A stretch of DNA of 20,908 nt from Novosphingobium sp. (GCA_028697875.1 JAQVEQ010000020.1:1-20908), one strand, 5' to 3'; positions 13,535-20,819 are shown, counted from the first letter of the stretch. The notes: generated by a model not told the origin, from the letters alone. Numbers and translations: made by a program.

Positions 13535-14542
13535 ATGACTGGCCGCGCGCTCGCGGTTTCGCTGGGCGATCCGGCCGGTGTCGGGCCGGAGCTGATCTGC
13601 GAGGCATGGGCCCGGCGCAAGGCCGAAGCCCTGCCCCCCTTCTTCGCGGTCGGCGGGGCCGGGCTGCTCGCCCAGGCCGCCGAGGCACGCGGGCTTTCGG
13701 TGCCGATCCGCCCGGTTTCCGATCCCGCCGCAGCGGCGGAAGCATTCGCCGATGCGCTGCCCGTTCTGGCCGGGGAGGATGCACCCTATCGCCCCGGTGA
13801 GCCGAGCCGTGAAGGTGCCGCACTCGCCCTTGCCTCGCTCACTCGCGCGACGGCGCTGGCCGTCGGCGGCGCGGCGGCGGGGATCGTGACCGGCCCGATC
13901 GCCAAGGCGCGGCTGGCCGAAGTCGGCTTCCACCATCCCGGCCAGACCGAATTCGTCGCCGCCGCCTGCGGGGTGGCCGCGCAGGACGCGGTGATGCTGC
14001 TGGCCGGGCCGCAGCTCAGGACCGTGCCGCTCACCGTCCATTGCGCGCTGGCGGACGTGCCGGGACTGATCTCGGTCGACCTGATCCGCAGCCGCGCACG
14101 CATTACCGCCCAGGGGCTGCGGCGCGATTTCGGCATCGCCGACCCGCGCGTAGCCGTCTGCGCGCTCAACCCCCATGCCGGGGAAGAAGGCCGCTTCGGC
14201 GACGAGGAAGCCCTCGTCATCGCCCCCGCCATTGCCGCCCTGCGCGAAGAGGGAATCGACGCGACCGGACCGCATCCGGCGGATTCGCTGTTCGCGCCGC
14301 ACGCGCGCGACACGTTCGACGTGGCGCTGTGCATGTATCACGACCAGGCGCTGATCCCGCTGAAAGCGCTCGATTTCGACAACGGGGTCAACATGACGCT
14401 CGGCCTGCCGGTCGTGCGCACCTCGCCCGACCATGGCACGGCCTTCGCCATCGCGGGCAAGCGGCAGGCCAATCCCGGCGCCATGATCGCCGCGATCCGC
14501 ATGGCAGGTGAAGCTGCCGCGCGCCGGGCGGAGATTGCCTGA
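13535..14542 (+). CDS. pdxA: 4-hydroxythreonine-4-phosphate dehydrogenase
   Basis: PdxA oxidises 4-phosphohydroxy-L-threonine with NAD(P) in pyridoxal phosphate synthesis. The protein has 335 residues, as usual. The N-terminal SLGDPAGVGPEL is the family signature. The three metal histidines are His169 (LTVHC), His213 (LNPHAGEEG) and His269 (MYHDQALIPLK). The substrate-phosphate segment reads HPGQTEF at 134-140, whereas E. coli has GHTEF; the E. coli His that contacts substrate is a Gln here (Gln137). The gene follows surA by 4 bp, so the two are co-transcribed. Confidence 0.96.
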   Translation: MTGRALAVSLGDPAGVGPELICEAWARRKAEALPPFFAVGGAGLLAQAAEARGLSVPIRPVSDPAAAAEAFADALPVLAGEDAPYRPGEPSREGAALALASLTRATALAVGGAAAGIVTGPIAKARLAEVGFHHPGQTEFVAAACGVAAQDAVMLLAGPQLRTVPLTVHCALADVPGLISVDLIRSRARITAQGLRRDFGIADPRVAVCALNPHAGEEGRFGDEEALVIAPAIAALREEGIDATGPHPADSLFAPHARDTFDVALCMYHDQALIPLKALDFDNGVNMTLGLPVVRTSPDHGTAFAIAGKRQANPGAMIAAIRMAGEAAARRAEIA

Positions 14543-14562
14543 AAATGCTCAATCCCGCTCAG

Positions 14563-14626
14563 CCTGAGCCTCTCGAAGGCCACATTTCGATGCCAGCCGC
14601 TGCACGCGCCCTTCGACAAGCTCAGG
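14563..14626. repeat. REP-like imperfect inverted repeat between pdxA and rsmA
   Basis: The left arm CCTGAGCCTCTCGAAGG (14563-14579) and the right arm CCTTCGACAAGCTCAGG (14610-14626) are inverted copies matching at 15 of 17 positions around a 30-base spacer. The core CTTCGACAAGCTCAGG is a dispersed extragenic palindrome that I recall from many GC-rich proteobacteria, including sphingomonads. The paired arms form a bipartite (BIME-like) hairpin. It ends 7 bp before the first possible rsmA start (GTG at 14634). Confidence 0.75.
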
Positions 14627-14645
14627 GCGGGCGGTGACAGTGACC

Positions 14646-15461
14646 ATGCCCAGCCTGCCCCCCATCCGCGAAGTGATTGCCCGCCACGGGTTGTCGGCCT
14701 CGAAGGCGCTCGGGCAGAACTTCCTGCTCGACGAACAGTTGCTCGACCGGATCGCCACGATCCCCGGCCCGCTGGAAGGCAAGGACGTGCTGGAAGTCGG
14801 CCCCGGTCCCGGCGGCCTGACCCGCGCACTGCTGCGCGCGGGGGCACGCGTCACCGCAATCGAGATGGACACCCGCTGCCTGCCCGCGCTGGCCGAACTG
14901 GGTGAGGCCTTCCCCGGCCAGTTGCGCGTGATCCACGGGGATGCGACCAAGGTCGACCACGGGATAACGGGGCCGTTCCACGTCGTCGCCAACCTGCCCT
15001 ACAATGTCGGCACCATGCTGTTCACCGGCTGGCTGTCGGGAGAAGCGTGGCCGCCGCAGTGGGCCTCGCTGACGCTGATGTTCCAGCTGGAAGTCGCCCA
15101 GCGGATCGTCGCCCAGCCGGACACTTCGGCTTATGGCCGGCTGGCCGTCCTTGCCCAGTGGCGCTCCACCGCCAGGCTGGCGATGAAAGTCCACCGCAGC
15201 GCCTTTACCCCGCCGCCCAAGGTGATGAGCGCGATCGTCCACGTGACGCCCGCCGTCATGCCGCAGGGCGTTTCCGCGCGCATGCTCGAACGCGTGACCG
15301 AAGCCGCCTTCGGCCAGCGGCGCAAGATGCTGCGCCAGAGCCTGAAAGGGCTGCCCGGCGCGGTCGAGGCACTGGAAACGCTCAGCATCGACCCGCAACG
15401 CCGCGCCGAAACGCTGAGCGTTGCGGAATTCGTCGCGCTGGCGCGAGAACTGTCTGCCTGA
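14646..15461 (+). CDS. rsmA: 16S rRNA (adenine1518/1519-N6)-dimethyltransferase
   Basis: RsmA (KsgA) dimethylates two adjacent adenines in helix 45 of 16S rRNA late in 30S assembly, using SAM. The 271-residue product has the family opening (REVIARHGLSASKALGQNFLLD), SAM motif I VLEVGPGPGGLT, the acidic loop AIEMD, HGDA, and the catalytic motif NLPYNV. ATG at 14646 is chosen because the family normally begins a few residues before LPP. In-frame GTG codons at 14634 and 14640 add only two to four residues, and the first has an AGGG from the REP-like repeat upstream. The gene closes the lptD-surA-pdxA cluster and converges on the amidohydrolase with a 2-bp gap. Confidence 0.95.
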   Translation: MPSLPPIREVIARHGLSASKALGQNFLLDEQLLDRIATIPGPLEGKDVLEVGPGPGGLTRALLRAGARVTAIEMDTRCLPALAELGEAFPGQLRVIHGDATKVDHGITGPFHVVANLPYNVGTMLFTGWLSGEAWPPQWASLTLMFQLEVAQRIVAQPDTSAYGRLAVLAQWRSTARLAMKVHRSAFTPPPKVMSAIVHVTPAVMPQGVSARMLERVTEAAFGQRRKMLRQSLKGLPGAVEALETLSIDPQRRAETLSVAEFVALARELSA

Positions 15462-15463
15462 CC

Positions 15464-16831
15464 CTAATCGCCCGGTCGAGCGACGTTCATCACGGCCAGG
15501 GCCATCGCGGTCGATCCCGTGGCGATGGCCGGTTCCGGGTCGGGCGCGAATTCCGGCGAATGGTTGATCGGCAACTTGCCCGCCTTCGACGCGGCTTCGA
15601 ACACCTGCGGATCGAGCCCGCCGATCAGGAAATAGACCGAAGGCGTCCCGGCAAGGACGAATTCGGAGAAATCCTCACTCCCCGACATGACGATGGGGAA
15701 CGGTTGCGCGCCCGCGCCGAAGGCAGCCTTGAACACTTCCGCCGTGCGCGCGGTCAGCTTGGGATCGTTGACCACCATCTTGCCACCAGGCTTGATCGCC
15801 AGCGTCGGCTCCGGCGCACCAGCCATTGCGGCCACGGCCTTCGCAGTGCGCGTTACCCCGTCGAGAATCTTGTCGCGCACGCGGTCGTTCTGAGTTCGGA
15901 TCGTGCCGCGCAGCGTCGCGCTGTCGGGGATGACGTTGCCCGCTTCTCCCGCCTGGATCGCACCGATCGTCACCACGCCGAACGCTTCGGGCTCCTTTTC
16001 CCTGCTGATTACGCTCTGCACGTCGACCGTAAAGCGCGCCGCCATCAGTACCGGATCGATAGTCGCCGCCGGGGCCGAACCGTGTCCGCCCCTGCCGTGG
16101 AAAGTCAGTTCGAGCGAATCGGACGCGGAACTCATCGTGCCGGGACGGTAAAGGACCGTTCCCACCGGCGCGGGCGAGACATGCAGGGCGAAGCCATAGT
16201 CCGCCCTGCCGAAGCGATCCACGAAACCATCGGCCAGCATGGCCCGCGCACCAGAGACGCCTTCCTCCGCAGGCTGCCCCACGAACACCAGCGTCCCGCT
16301 CCATTTGTCCTTCATGGCCGCCAGAATGCGCGCCGCGCCGACCCATGACGCCATGTGGATGTCGTGCCCGCAGCTATGCGCTACGGGCGTGATCTTGCCG
16401 TTGTAAACCGCTGTCGCCTTGCTGGCATAGGGCAGGCCGGTCAGCTCCTCCATCGGCAAGGCGTCCATGTCCGTGCGCACGAGAATGCTGGGCCCTTCCC
16501 CGTTGCTGAGCACCGCCACGATACCGGTGCCTCCCACACCTTCGGTGACGGAGAAGCCCGCCGCGCGCATCTGCTTCGCCAGTTTGGCCGCTGTCGCCTT
16601 CTCCTGGAAGGCAAGCTCGGGATGGGCATGCAGGTCCTTGTAGAGCGAGACCAGCCGGGCGCTGTCGCGAGCCACGATCTCCCGGATTTCGGGCAGGTCC
16701 GCCGCGGGCGAGGTTGCCTGCGGCTGCGCCTGAGCCGGCGATGGCATCTGTGATCCGGCCTGTGGCTGGGCTGCGAGAGCGCTGGCGGAAACGAGCAATC
16801 CCATGGCGGCAAGAGCGTGGCGAAAACGCAA
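15464..16831 (-). CDS. Secreted M20-family amidohydrolase (peptidase M20D)
   Basis: This 455-residue hydrolase acts on N-acyl or amide-linked amino acids; the natural substrate cannot be told from sequence. Metal ligands are Cys154 and His156 (HSCGHDIHM), Glu190 with catalytic Glu189 (GQPAEEG), His217 (ALHVSP) and His424 (NHSPEF), the set known from M20D enzymes. The dimerisation domain (FHGRGGHGSAPAATIDP) starts near 244. The start is TTG at 16831, with AGGGAG eight bases upstream. Only this start gives a full signal peptide (MRFRHALAAMGLLVSASALA-AQ); ATG at 16804 would remove its basic part. The enzyme is therefore predicted periplasmic or secreted. A low-complexity Ala/Gln/Pro linker spans about 21-45. 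It diverges from a tetR gene across 97 bp. Confidence 0.9.
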   Translation of the reverse strand: MRFRHALAAMGLLVSASALAAQPQAGSQMPSPAQAQPQATSPAADLPEIREIVARDSARLVSLYKDLHAHPELAFQEKATAAKLAKQMRAAGFSVTEGVGGTGIVAVLSNGEGPSILVRTDMDALPMEELTGLPYASKATAVYNGKITPVAHSCGHDIHMASWVGAARILAAMKDKWSGTLVFVGQPAEEGVSGARAMLADGFVDRFGRADYGFALHVSPAPVGTVLYRPGTMSSASDSLELTFHGRGGHGSAPAATIDPVLMAARFTVDVQSVISREKEPEAFGVVTIGAIQAGEAGNVIPDSATLRGTIRTQNDRVRDKILDGVTRTAKAVAAMAGAPEPTLAIKPGGKMVVNDPKLTARTAEVFKAAFGAGAQPFPIVMSGSEDFSEFVLAGTPSVYFLIGGLDPQVFEAASKAGKLPINHSPEFAPDPEPAIATGSTAMALAVMNVARPGD

Positions 16832-16928
16832 GTTCCATCTCCCTGAACGATGAAATATAGTAATTCATAGTGCTATTATCAGCATGCTTGCGATTGCACC
16901 AGCATCGATTTGCGGCAAATAAGGCCTT
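16832..16928. promoter_or_regulatory. Divergent promoter/operator region of the amidohydrolase and tetR
   Basis: The 97 bp between the two divergent starts are distinctly AT-richer than the neighbouring genes. Within them are AT-rich -10-like strings on the minus strand (TACTAT and TAATAG), the 8-bp palindrome AGCATGCT, and a CGAT-N9-ATCG dyad. Any of these could be the TetR operator. No single site stands out. Confidence 0.4.
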
Positions 16929-17588
16929 ATGGATCACGCGGTTAGAGCAGGAAAGGTTGGACGTCCGCGCGCAGGCGACAGTGCGGCGATCACCACGCGC
17001 ATCCTCCACCGCGCCTGGATGCTCTATGTGAAGGGCGGTTACACGGCCGTCACGTTCGATGCGCTTTCAAGCCAGGAGCGCATGAGTAAGCACACCATCT
17101 ATGCCCGATTCGAGGACAAAGCGGCACTGGTCCGGGCCATGGCCGAATGGCGTCTGGAAAGCTGGTTCGGCGAAAACCCCGTCGCGCTCAACCCGGCCTA
17201 TGCGGACCCGCTCTGTTCGTTCATCGACCTGTCGATGCGGGTCACGCTCTCGCCCGACGCCAGGGCGATGAGCCGTATCCTGCGCGGAGAGGACGAGACC
17301 CTGGCCGACCTGCGCCCGCTCATCCTGGCTTTCTACACCCGCGCGCTCATGCGTCTGGCCGGGATCATCGCGCAGTTGCCGGATCGCGGATCCAGCCCCG
17401 TCAATCCGCAGGACGCGGCCAAGGCGCTGACGGACATGCTGATGGGCCACGCGAACATCCTCTACGGCGACCTGCCCCGGGGCGCCGAGTGCGAGGCCTA
17501 TCTTGCCGACGCCACCCCGCGCATGATCCGGCTGGCGAACCGCCTGATCGGCCGCCCGCCCGCCACCGGACTCGCACCGAACCGCTAG
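16929..17588 (+). CDS. TetR/AcrR-family transcriptional regulator
   Basis: This 219-residue protein has the TetR N-terminal DNA-binding domain. Helix 1 is at about 20-35 (ITTRILHRAWMLYVKGGY), and the helix-turn-helix is at about 38-62 (TAVTFDALSSQERMSKHTIYARFEDKAALVRAM). The HTIYARFEDKAALV stretch is the recognition helix and its usual follow-on. The C-terminal half is all-helical and is presumably a ligand and dimer domain; it gives no clue to the ligand. It most likely controls the divergent amidohydrolase and itself, from position only. The ATG at 16929 is the first start after the spacer. Confidence 0.9.
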   Translation: MDHAVRAGKVGRPRAGDSAAITTRILHRAWMLYVKGGYTAVTFDALSSQERMSKHTIYARFEDKAALVRAMAEWRLESWFGENPVALNPAYADPLCSFIDLSMRVTLSPDARAMSRILRGEDETLADLRPLILAFYTRALMRLAGIIAQLPDRGSSPVNPQDAAKALTDMLMGHANILYGDLPRGAECEAYLADATPRMIRLANRLIGRPPATGLAPNR

Positions 17589-17604
17589 AACGCGGCGAGA
17601 GAGC

Positions 17605-19692
17605 CTAGACGCCCTTCTTTCTGCGCCGCCAGGCATGAAGCAGCGGTTCGGTATAGCCGCCCGGCTGCTCGACACCCTTGAACACGAGATCGCAGGCCGC
17701 CTGGAAAGCCGGGCCCTGCTCATTGCCGACCAGCGGCTCATAGGCCGGATCGCCCGCGTTCTGCATGTCGACCTTGGCCGCCATGCGATGGAGCGAATCC
17801 ATCACCTGCTCTTTCGTGCAGACACCATGGAGCAGCCAGTTCGCCATGTGCTGGCTGGAAATGCGCAAGGTCGCGCGGTCTTCCATCAGGCCAATGTCGT
17901 TGATGTCCGGCACCTTGGAACAGCCGACGCCCTGGTCGATCCAGCGCACGACATAGCCCAGCAGGCCCTGCGCGTTGTTGTCCAGTTCCTCGCGCACTTC
18001 GTCCTCGGGCCAGTTGGCCCCTTCGGCCAGCGGAATCGTCAGCAGCGCCTCGATCGGCGGGACGCCTTCGGCCGCCTTGTCCTTCTGCACGGCGAAGACA
18101 TCGACCTTGTGGTAATGCAGCGCGTGGAGCGTGGCCGCCGTCGGCGACGGGACCCAGGCGGTGTTGGCGCCGGTCAGCGGATGGCCGATCTTCTGGTCCA
18201 GCATGTCGGCCATGCGGTCGGGCGCGGCCCACATGCCCTTGCCGATCTGCGCCTTGCCCGACAGCCCGTGCTTCAGCCCGATGGCGACATTGCGCTTCTC
18301 GTAAGCATCGATCCACAGGCTGTTCTTCATCGCGCCCTTGCGGATCATCGGCCCGGCCCGCATCGAGGTGTGGATTTCATCGCCCGTGCGGTCGAGGAAG
18401 CCGGTGTTGATGAAGACAATGCGGTCCTTCACCGCCTGGATGCAGGCGGCAAGGTTGACGCTGGTGCGCCGTTCCTCGTCCATCACGCCGACCTTGATCG
18501 TGTGGCGCGCAAGGCCGAGCATGTCCTCCACCGCGTCGAACAGGTCGTTGGTGAAGGCGCATTCTTCCGGCCCGTGCATCTTGGGCTTCACGATGTAGAT
18601 GCTGCCCTTGCGGCTGTTGCGGTAACGGCCCAGCCCGTCGAGATCGTGCTTCGCGATCGTGCTGGTCATGACCGCATCCATGATCCCTTCGGGGATTTCG
18701 GAGCCATCGGCCAGCAGGATCGCCGGGCTGGTCATCAAGTGGCCGACATTGCGCACGAACAGCAGGCTGCGGCCCGGCAGCGAGAATTTCGAACCCGACG
18801 GAGCCATCCATTCGCGGTCGGCCTCCAGTTCGCGGGTCATCGTCTTGCCGCCCTTGGCGAAGCTGGCCGTCAGGTCGCCGCGCATCAGGCCCAGCCAGTT
18901 GGCATAGGCGTGGCGTTTGTCCTCGCCGTCCACGGCCGCGACCGAATCCTCCATGTCGATGATCGTGGTCAGCGCGGCTTCGAGAATCACGTCGGCAATG
19001 CCCAGCGGATCCATCGCGCCGACCGGATTGTCGCGGTCGATCACCAGCTCGATGTGCAGCCCGTTGTGTTTGAACATCACCCCGCCGGCGGGATCGCCAT
19101 CGCGGGTGGCGAACTCGTGCGGACAATCGCCGCCCGTCAGCGCCGCTTCCCAGCCGGGAATGGCTTCGTCGAGGAACTGACGGACCCGCGCGATCACCGC
19201 CGCGCCGCGTTCCGGATCGTAGCCGCCCGGCTTTGCCGGCGGCGCATCGAGCGCGTCGGTGCCGTAGAATGCATCGTAGAGGCTGCCCCAGCGGGCATTG
19301 GCGGCGTTGAGCGCGAAGCGTTCGTTGAGCACCGGCACGACGAGCTGTGGCCCGGCCATGGTGGCGATTTCGGAGTCGACGTTTTCGGTGCCGATGGCGA
19401 AATCGCCCGGCTCCGGCACGAGATAGCCGATTTCGGTCAGGAACGCCTTGTAGGCCGCCGCATCGTGCGGCTGCCCGGCGCGTTCGCCATGCCAGGCATC
19501 GATCCGCGCCTGGATCGCATCGCGCTTTGCCAGAAGATCGCGGTTCACCGGCACGAAGCGATCGCAGATCCCGGACAGATCCTGCCAGAACGCACCCGCA
19601 TCCAGCTTGAGCGGCGGCAGGACGTCGCTTTCGACGAATGCGGCAAGCCCCGCATCGACCTGAAGCCCTGCGCGTTCGACCCGTTCACTCAT
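17605..19692 (-). CDS. glcB: Malate synthase G
   Basis: GlcB condenses glyoxylate with acetyl-CoA to malate, the second step of the glyoxylate shunt and of glycolate use. The product has 695 residues, close to the ~720 of E. coli GlcB and far larger than AceB-type enzymes. Catalytic and metal residues are in recognisable motifs: Arg314 (LFVRNVGHLMT), Glu406 (VMDEERRTSVNL), Asp434 (FLDRTGDEIHTSM) and the catalytic base Asp605 (LMEDRATLRISSQHMANWL). The Glu406-Asp434 spacing of 28 equals the E. coli metal pair. The start is ATG at 19692 (MSERVERAGLQVDAGLAAFV), with AAGGGG about 10 bases upstream; an upstream start at 19755 would add an unrelated basic stretch. No isocitrate lyase or glc regulator lies in the window. 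Confidence 0.97.
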   Translation of the reverse strand: MSERVERAGLQVDAGLAAFVESDVLPPLKLDAGAFWQDLSGICDRFVPVNRDLLAKRDAIQARIDAWHGERAGQPHDAAAYKAFLTEIGYLVPEPGDFAIGTENVDSEIATMAGPQLVVPVLNERFALNAANARWGSLYDAFYGTDALDAPPAKPGGYDPERGAAVIARVRQFLDEAIPGWEAALTGGDCPHEFATRDGDPAGGVMFKHNGLHIELVIDRDNPVGAMDPLGIADVILEAALTTIIDMEDSVAAVDGEDKRHAYANWLGLMRGDLTASFAKGGKTMTRELEADREWMAPSGSKFSLPGRSLLFVRNVGHLMTSPAILLADGSEIPEGIMDAVMTSTIAKHDLDGLGRYRNSRKGSIYIVKPKMHGPEECAFTNDLFDAVEDMLGLARHTIKVGVMDEERRTSVNLAACIQAVKDRIVFINTGFLDRTGDEIHTSMRAGPMIRKGAMKNSLWIDAYEKRNVAIGLKHGLSGKAQIGKGMWAAPDRMADMLDQKIGHPLTGANTAWVPSPTAATLHALHYHKVDVFAVQKDKAAEGVPPIEALLTIPLAEGANWPEDEVREELDNNAQGLLGYVVRWIDQGVGCSKVPDINDIGLMEDRATLRISSQHMANWLLHGVCTKEQVMDSLHRMAAKVDMQNAGDPAYEPLVGNEQGPAFQAACDLVFKGVEQPGGYTEPLLHAWRRRKKGV

Positions 19693-20002
19693 TGGAAGAC
19701 TACCCCTTCGACATAACATTGACGCCGGACGCAGCGCGACCGGCACTGGAATCATGACATGCCCCGGGGAGAAGCGAGGCGCCTATGGCCGATTGTCGCC
19801 GCCGGGGCAAGGGCGAAGGGGCCGGACTCGACCAATGTCCTAGTGCGCATGGACAAATTGCAGTGCCGGATGAACGGCTGGTTGCAGACAGGAAGATGGT
19901 GTCGGGAAACCTTACAGCCTCTCAGGCGTTAACCAAGGCCGGGCGCGCCATTGCGCCACTGGCACGAAGGTTGCTGGGCGTCATGCCTAACGAGAGGTTA
20001 CC
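19693..20002. other. 310-bp intergenic region with no gene recognised
   Basis: This stretch lies between the glcB and small membrane protein starts, which face away from each other, and so should hold both promoters. I see no convincing -35/-10 pair. It contains a small GGCGC-GCCATT-GCGCC hairpin about 50 bp before the plus-strand gene and a CCCCGGGG palindrome near the glcB side. Open frames here lack ribosome sites and family features. Confidence 0.5.
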
Positions 20003-20257
20003 ATGGTTCGCAAGATCGGCAGGCTGTTCATCATCAAGACGCGGTTGGAAGCCTTCCTGATCATATACGCCTTAGCCTTGGGCGCTTGCGAACGCGGCCT
20101 CGTCTATCTCGATCGCTACCCCGGCTGGGGCGGAAAGCTCCTGTTCCTCGCCTGCACCGGCGCGGTGTTCATGGCCGGGGCCAAGATCCTCGACTGCCTG
20201 AAGCACGAACAGCGGCTGCGCGGCGAGGATGAGCGGGCCGAAGCCGAAGCGGCCTGA
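20003..20257 (+). CDS. Small two-helix inner-membrane protein of unknown function
   Basis: This 84-residue protein starts with basic MVRKIGRLFIIKTR. It has two likely membrane segments at about residues 16-35 (EAFLIIYALALGACERGLVYL) and 44-63 (GKLLFLACTGAVFMAGAKIL), joined by a short loop containing YPGWGG. A charged tail follows (LKHEQRLRGEDERAEAEAA). By the positive-inside rule, both ends should be cytoplasmic. The ATG at 20003 follows GAGAGG by five to six bases. I recall similar short proteins in other Sphingomonadales, but no function is known to me and I did not search for homologues. Confidence 0.8.
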   Translation: MVRKIGRLFIIKTRLEAFLIIYALALGACERGLVYLDRYPGWGGKLLFLACTGAVFMAGAKILDCLKHEQRLRGEDERAEAEAA

Positions 20258-20293
20258 GCCCGCGCCAGTCAGACGCGCTGTGCGCCCGGCTCT

Positions 20294-20368
20294 GGACCGT
20301 CGCGTTATCGGCCAGGCCGGTATTCTCGATCTGATGGTAAAGTGGGGCGGTTCTGTTGCCAGGCCCGC
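20294..20368. repeat. Tandem repeat copy 1 (75 bp; 98-bp period)
   Basis: This copy begins GGACCGTCGCGTTATCGG and ends AGGCCCGC. It matches copy 2 at all but four positions, including one single-base indel. Inner arms CCGTC/GATGG and ATCG/CGAT can fold together. It lies between the small membrane protein gene and ssrA. Confidence 0.85.
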
Positions 20369-20391
20369 GTGCGTTTGCATTCGCGGGGCGA

Positions 20392-20465
20392 GGACCGTCG
20401 CGTTATCGGCAAGGCCGGTATTCTCGATCTGACGGAAAGTGGGGCGGTTCTGTTGCTAGGCCCGC
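20392..20465. repeat. Tandem repeat copy 2 (74 bp; 98-bp period)
   Basis: This copy begins 98 bp after copy 1. Compared with copy 1, the lower stem arm changes from GATGG to GACGG, which replaces a G-U with a G-C pair and keeps the stem. Its right end also forms GGGGCG (20441-20446) with CGCCCC (20463-20468). It ends about 55 bp from the estimated 3' end of the tmRNA precursor. Confidence 0.85.
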
Positions 20466-20495
20466 CCCGGGCCCCCGGTTTCCGATTCTGTTACC

Positions 20496-20512
20496 CGGTT
20501 CGGTCCGAACCG
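20496..20512. repeat. Perfect dyad downstream of ssrA
   Basis: CGGTTCGG-T-CCGAACCG has perfect 8-bp arms around one central base. It lies just downstream of ssrA in the minus direction, where a 3' boundary, processing or termination structure is expected. No T-tract follows. Confidence 0.5.
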
Positions 20513-20519
20513 TGCTCTT

Positions 20520-20785
20520 GGCTTTGTAAAGTCAGGCCGTTAGGCCCTAGAATTACGCAGCGAGAGCAAGTGCTTCGTTGTCGTTGGCACTTGTGAGTTT
20601 TGAGCCTTTAACGGGTTACTCAGCCCGGACGAAAACAGCGCTTTTCAACACACGTCGATCCTGGTTCGGCCCCGTCATTTCCCCCGCAACGACCGGGAGA
20701 GGTGGTGGAGCCGCCGGGTACTGCCCCCGGGTCCGCTGCGCCTATTGCACGCCGCACTTTATCGTCATAGCCGACCGGAGCAGGC
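20520..20785 (-). ncRNA. ssrA: Transfer-messenger RNA, circularly permuted two-piece form
   Basis: tmRNA with SmpB frees stalled ribosomes and tags the nascent chain for proteolysis. In the minus direction the acceptor piece comes first and ends in CCA (3' A at 20703). A spacer of about 29 nt (20702-20674) follows, and then the coding piece from G 20673. GGGGCCG (20673-20667) pairs fully with CGGCUCC (20713-20707). The third pair is G-U, the alanyl-tRNA synthetase identity element. The coding piece continues GAACCAGGATCGACG, the usual tmRNA 5' sequence. The tag frame 20588-20556 encodes ANDNEALALAA and ends in TAA (20555-20553). The permuted order is the alphaproteobacterial type. The start at 20785 is estimated from the promoter; the 3' end near 20520 is approximate. 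Confidence 0.95.
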
Positions 20786-20791
20786 AGGCCC

Positions 20792-20819
20792 TATATAGGC
20801 GCTGCCGGCTCATTGTGAA
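20792..20819 (-). promoter_or_regulatory. Promoter of ssrA
   Basis: A -35 TTCACA (20819-20814, five of six matches to TTGACA) and a -10 TATATA (20797-20792) are separated by 16 bp. The predicted start is a G near 20785. This is the clearest housekeeping-type promoter in the window, as expected for an abundant RNA. Confidence 0.7.

Noticed and set aside
17635..19716. 693-codon plus-strand open frame opposite glcB
   Set aside because: Antisense shadow; malate synthase G motifs are complete on the minus strand.
20072..20380. Minus-strand 102-codon open frame spanning the first repeat copy
   Set aside because: It overlaps the small membrane protein gene in antisense, has no ribosome site or family feature, and contains shadow-type composition.
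20346..20462. GGTTCTGTTGC in both repeat copies resembling the terminal repeat of IS6-family elements
   Set aside because: Only 11 bases agree, the sequence diverges right after, both copies have the same orientation, and no transposase or remnant lies between them.
20294..20465. CRISPR array
   Set aside because: Only two units of about 75 bp with one 23-bp gap, far from the short repeat/spacer form, and no cas gene in the window.
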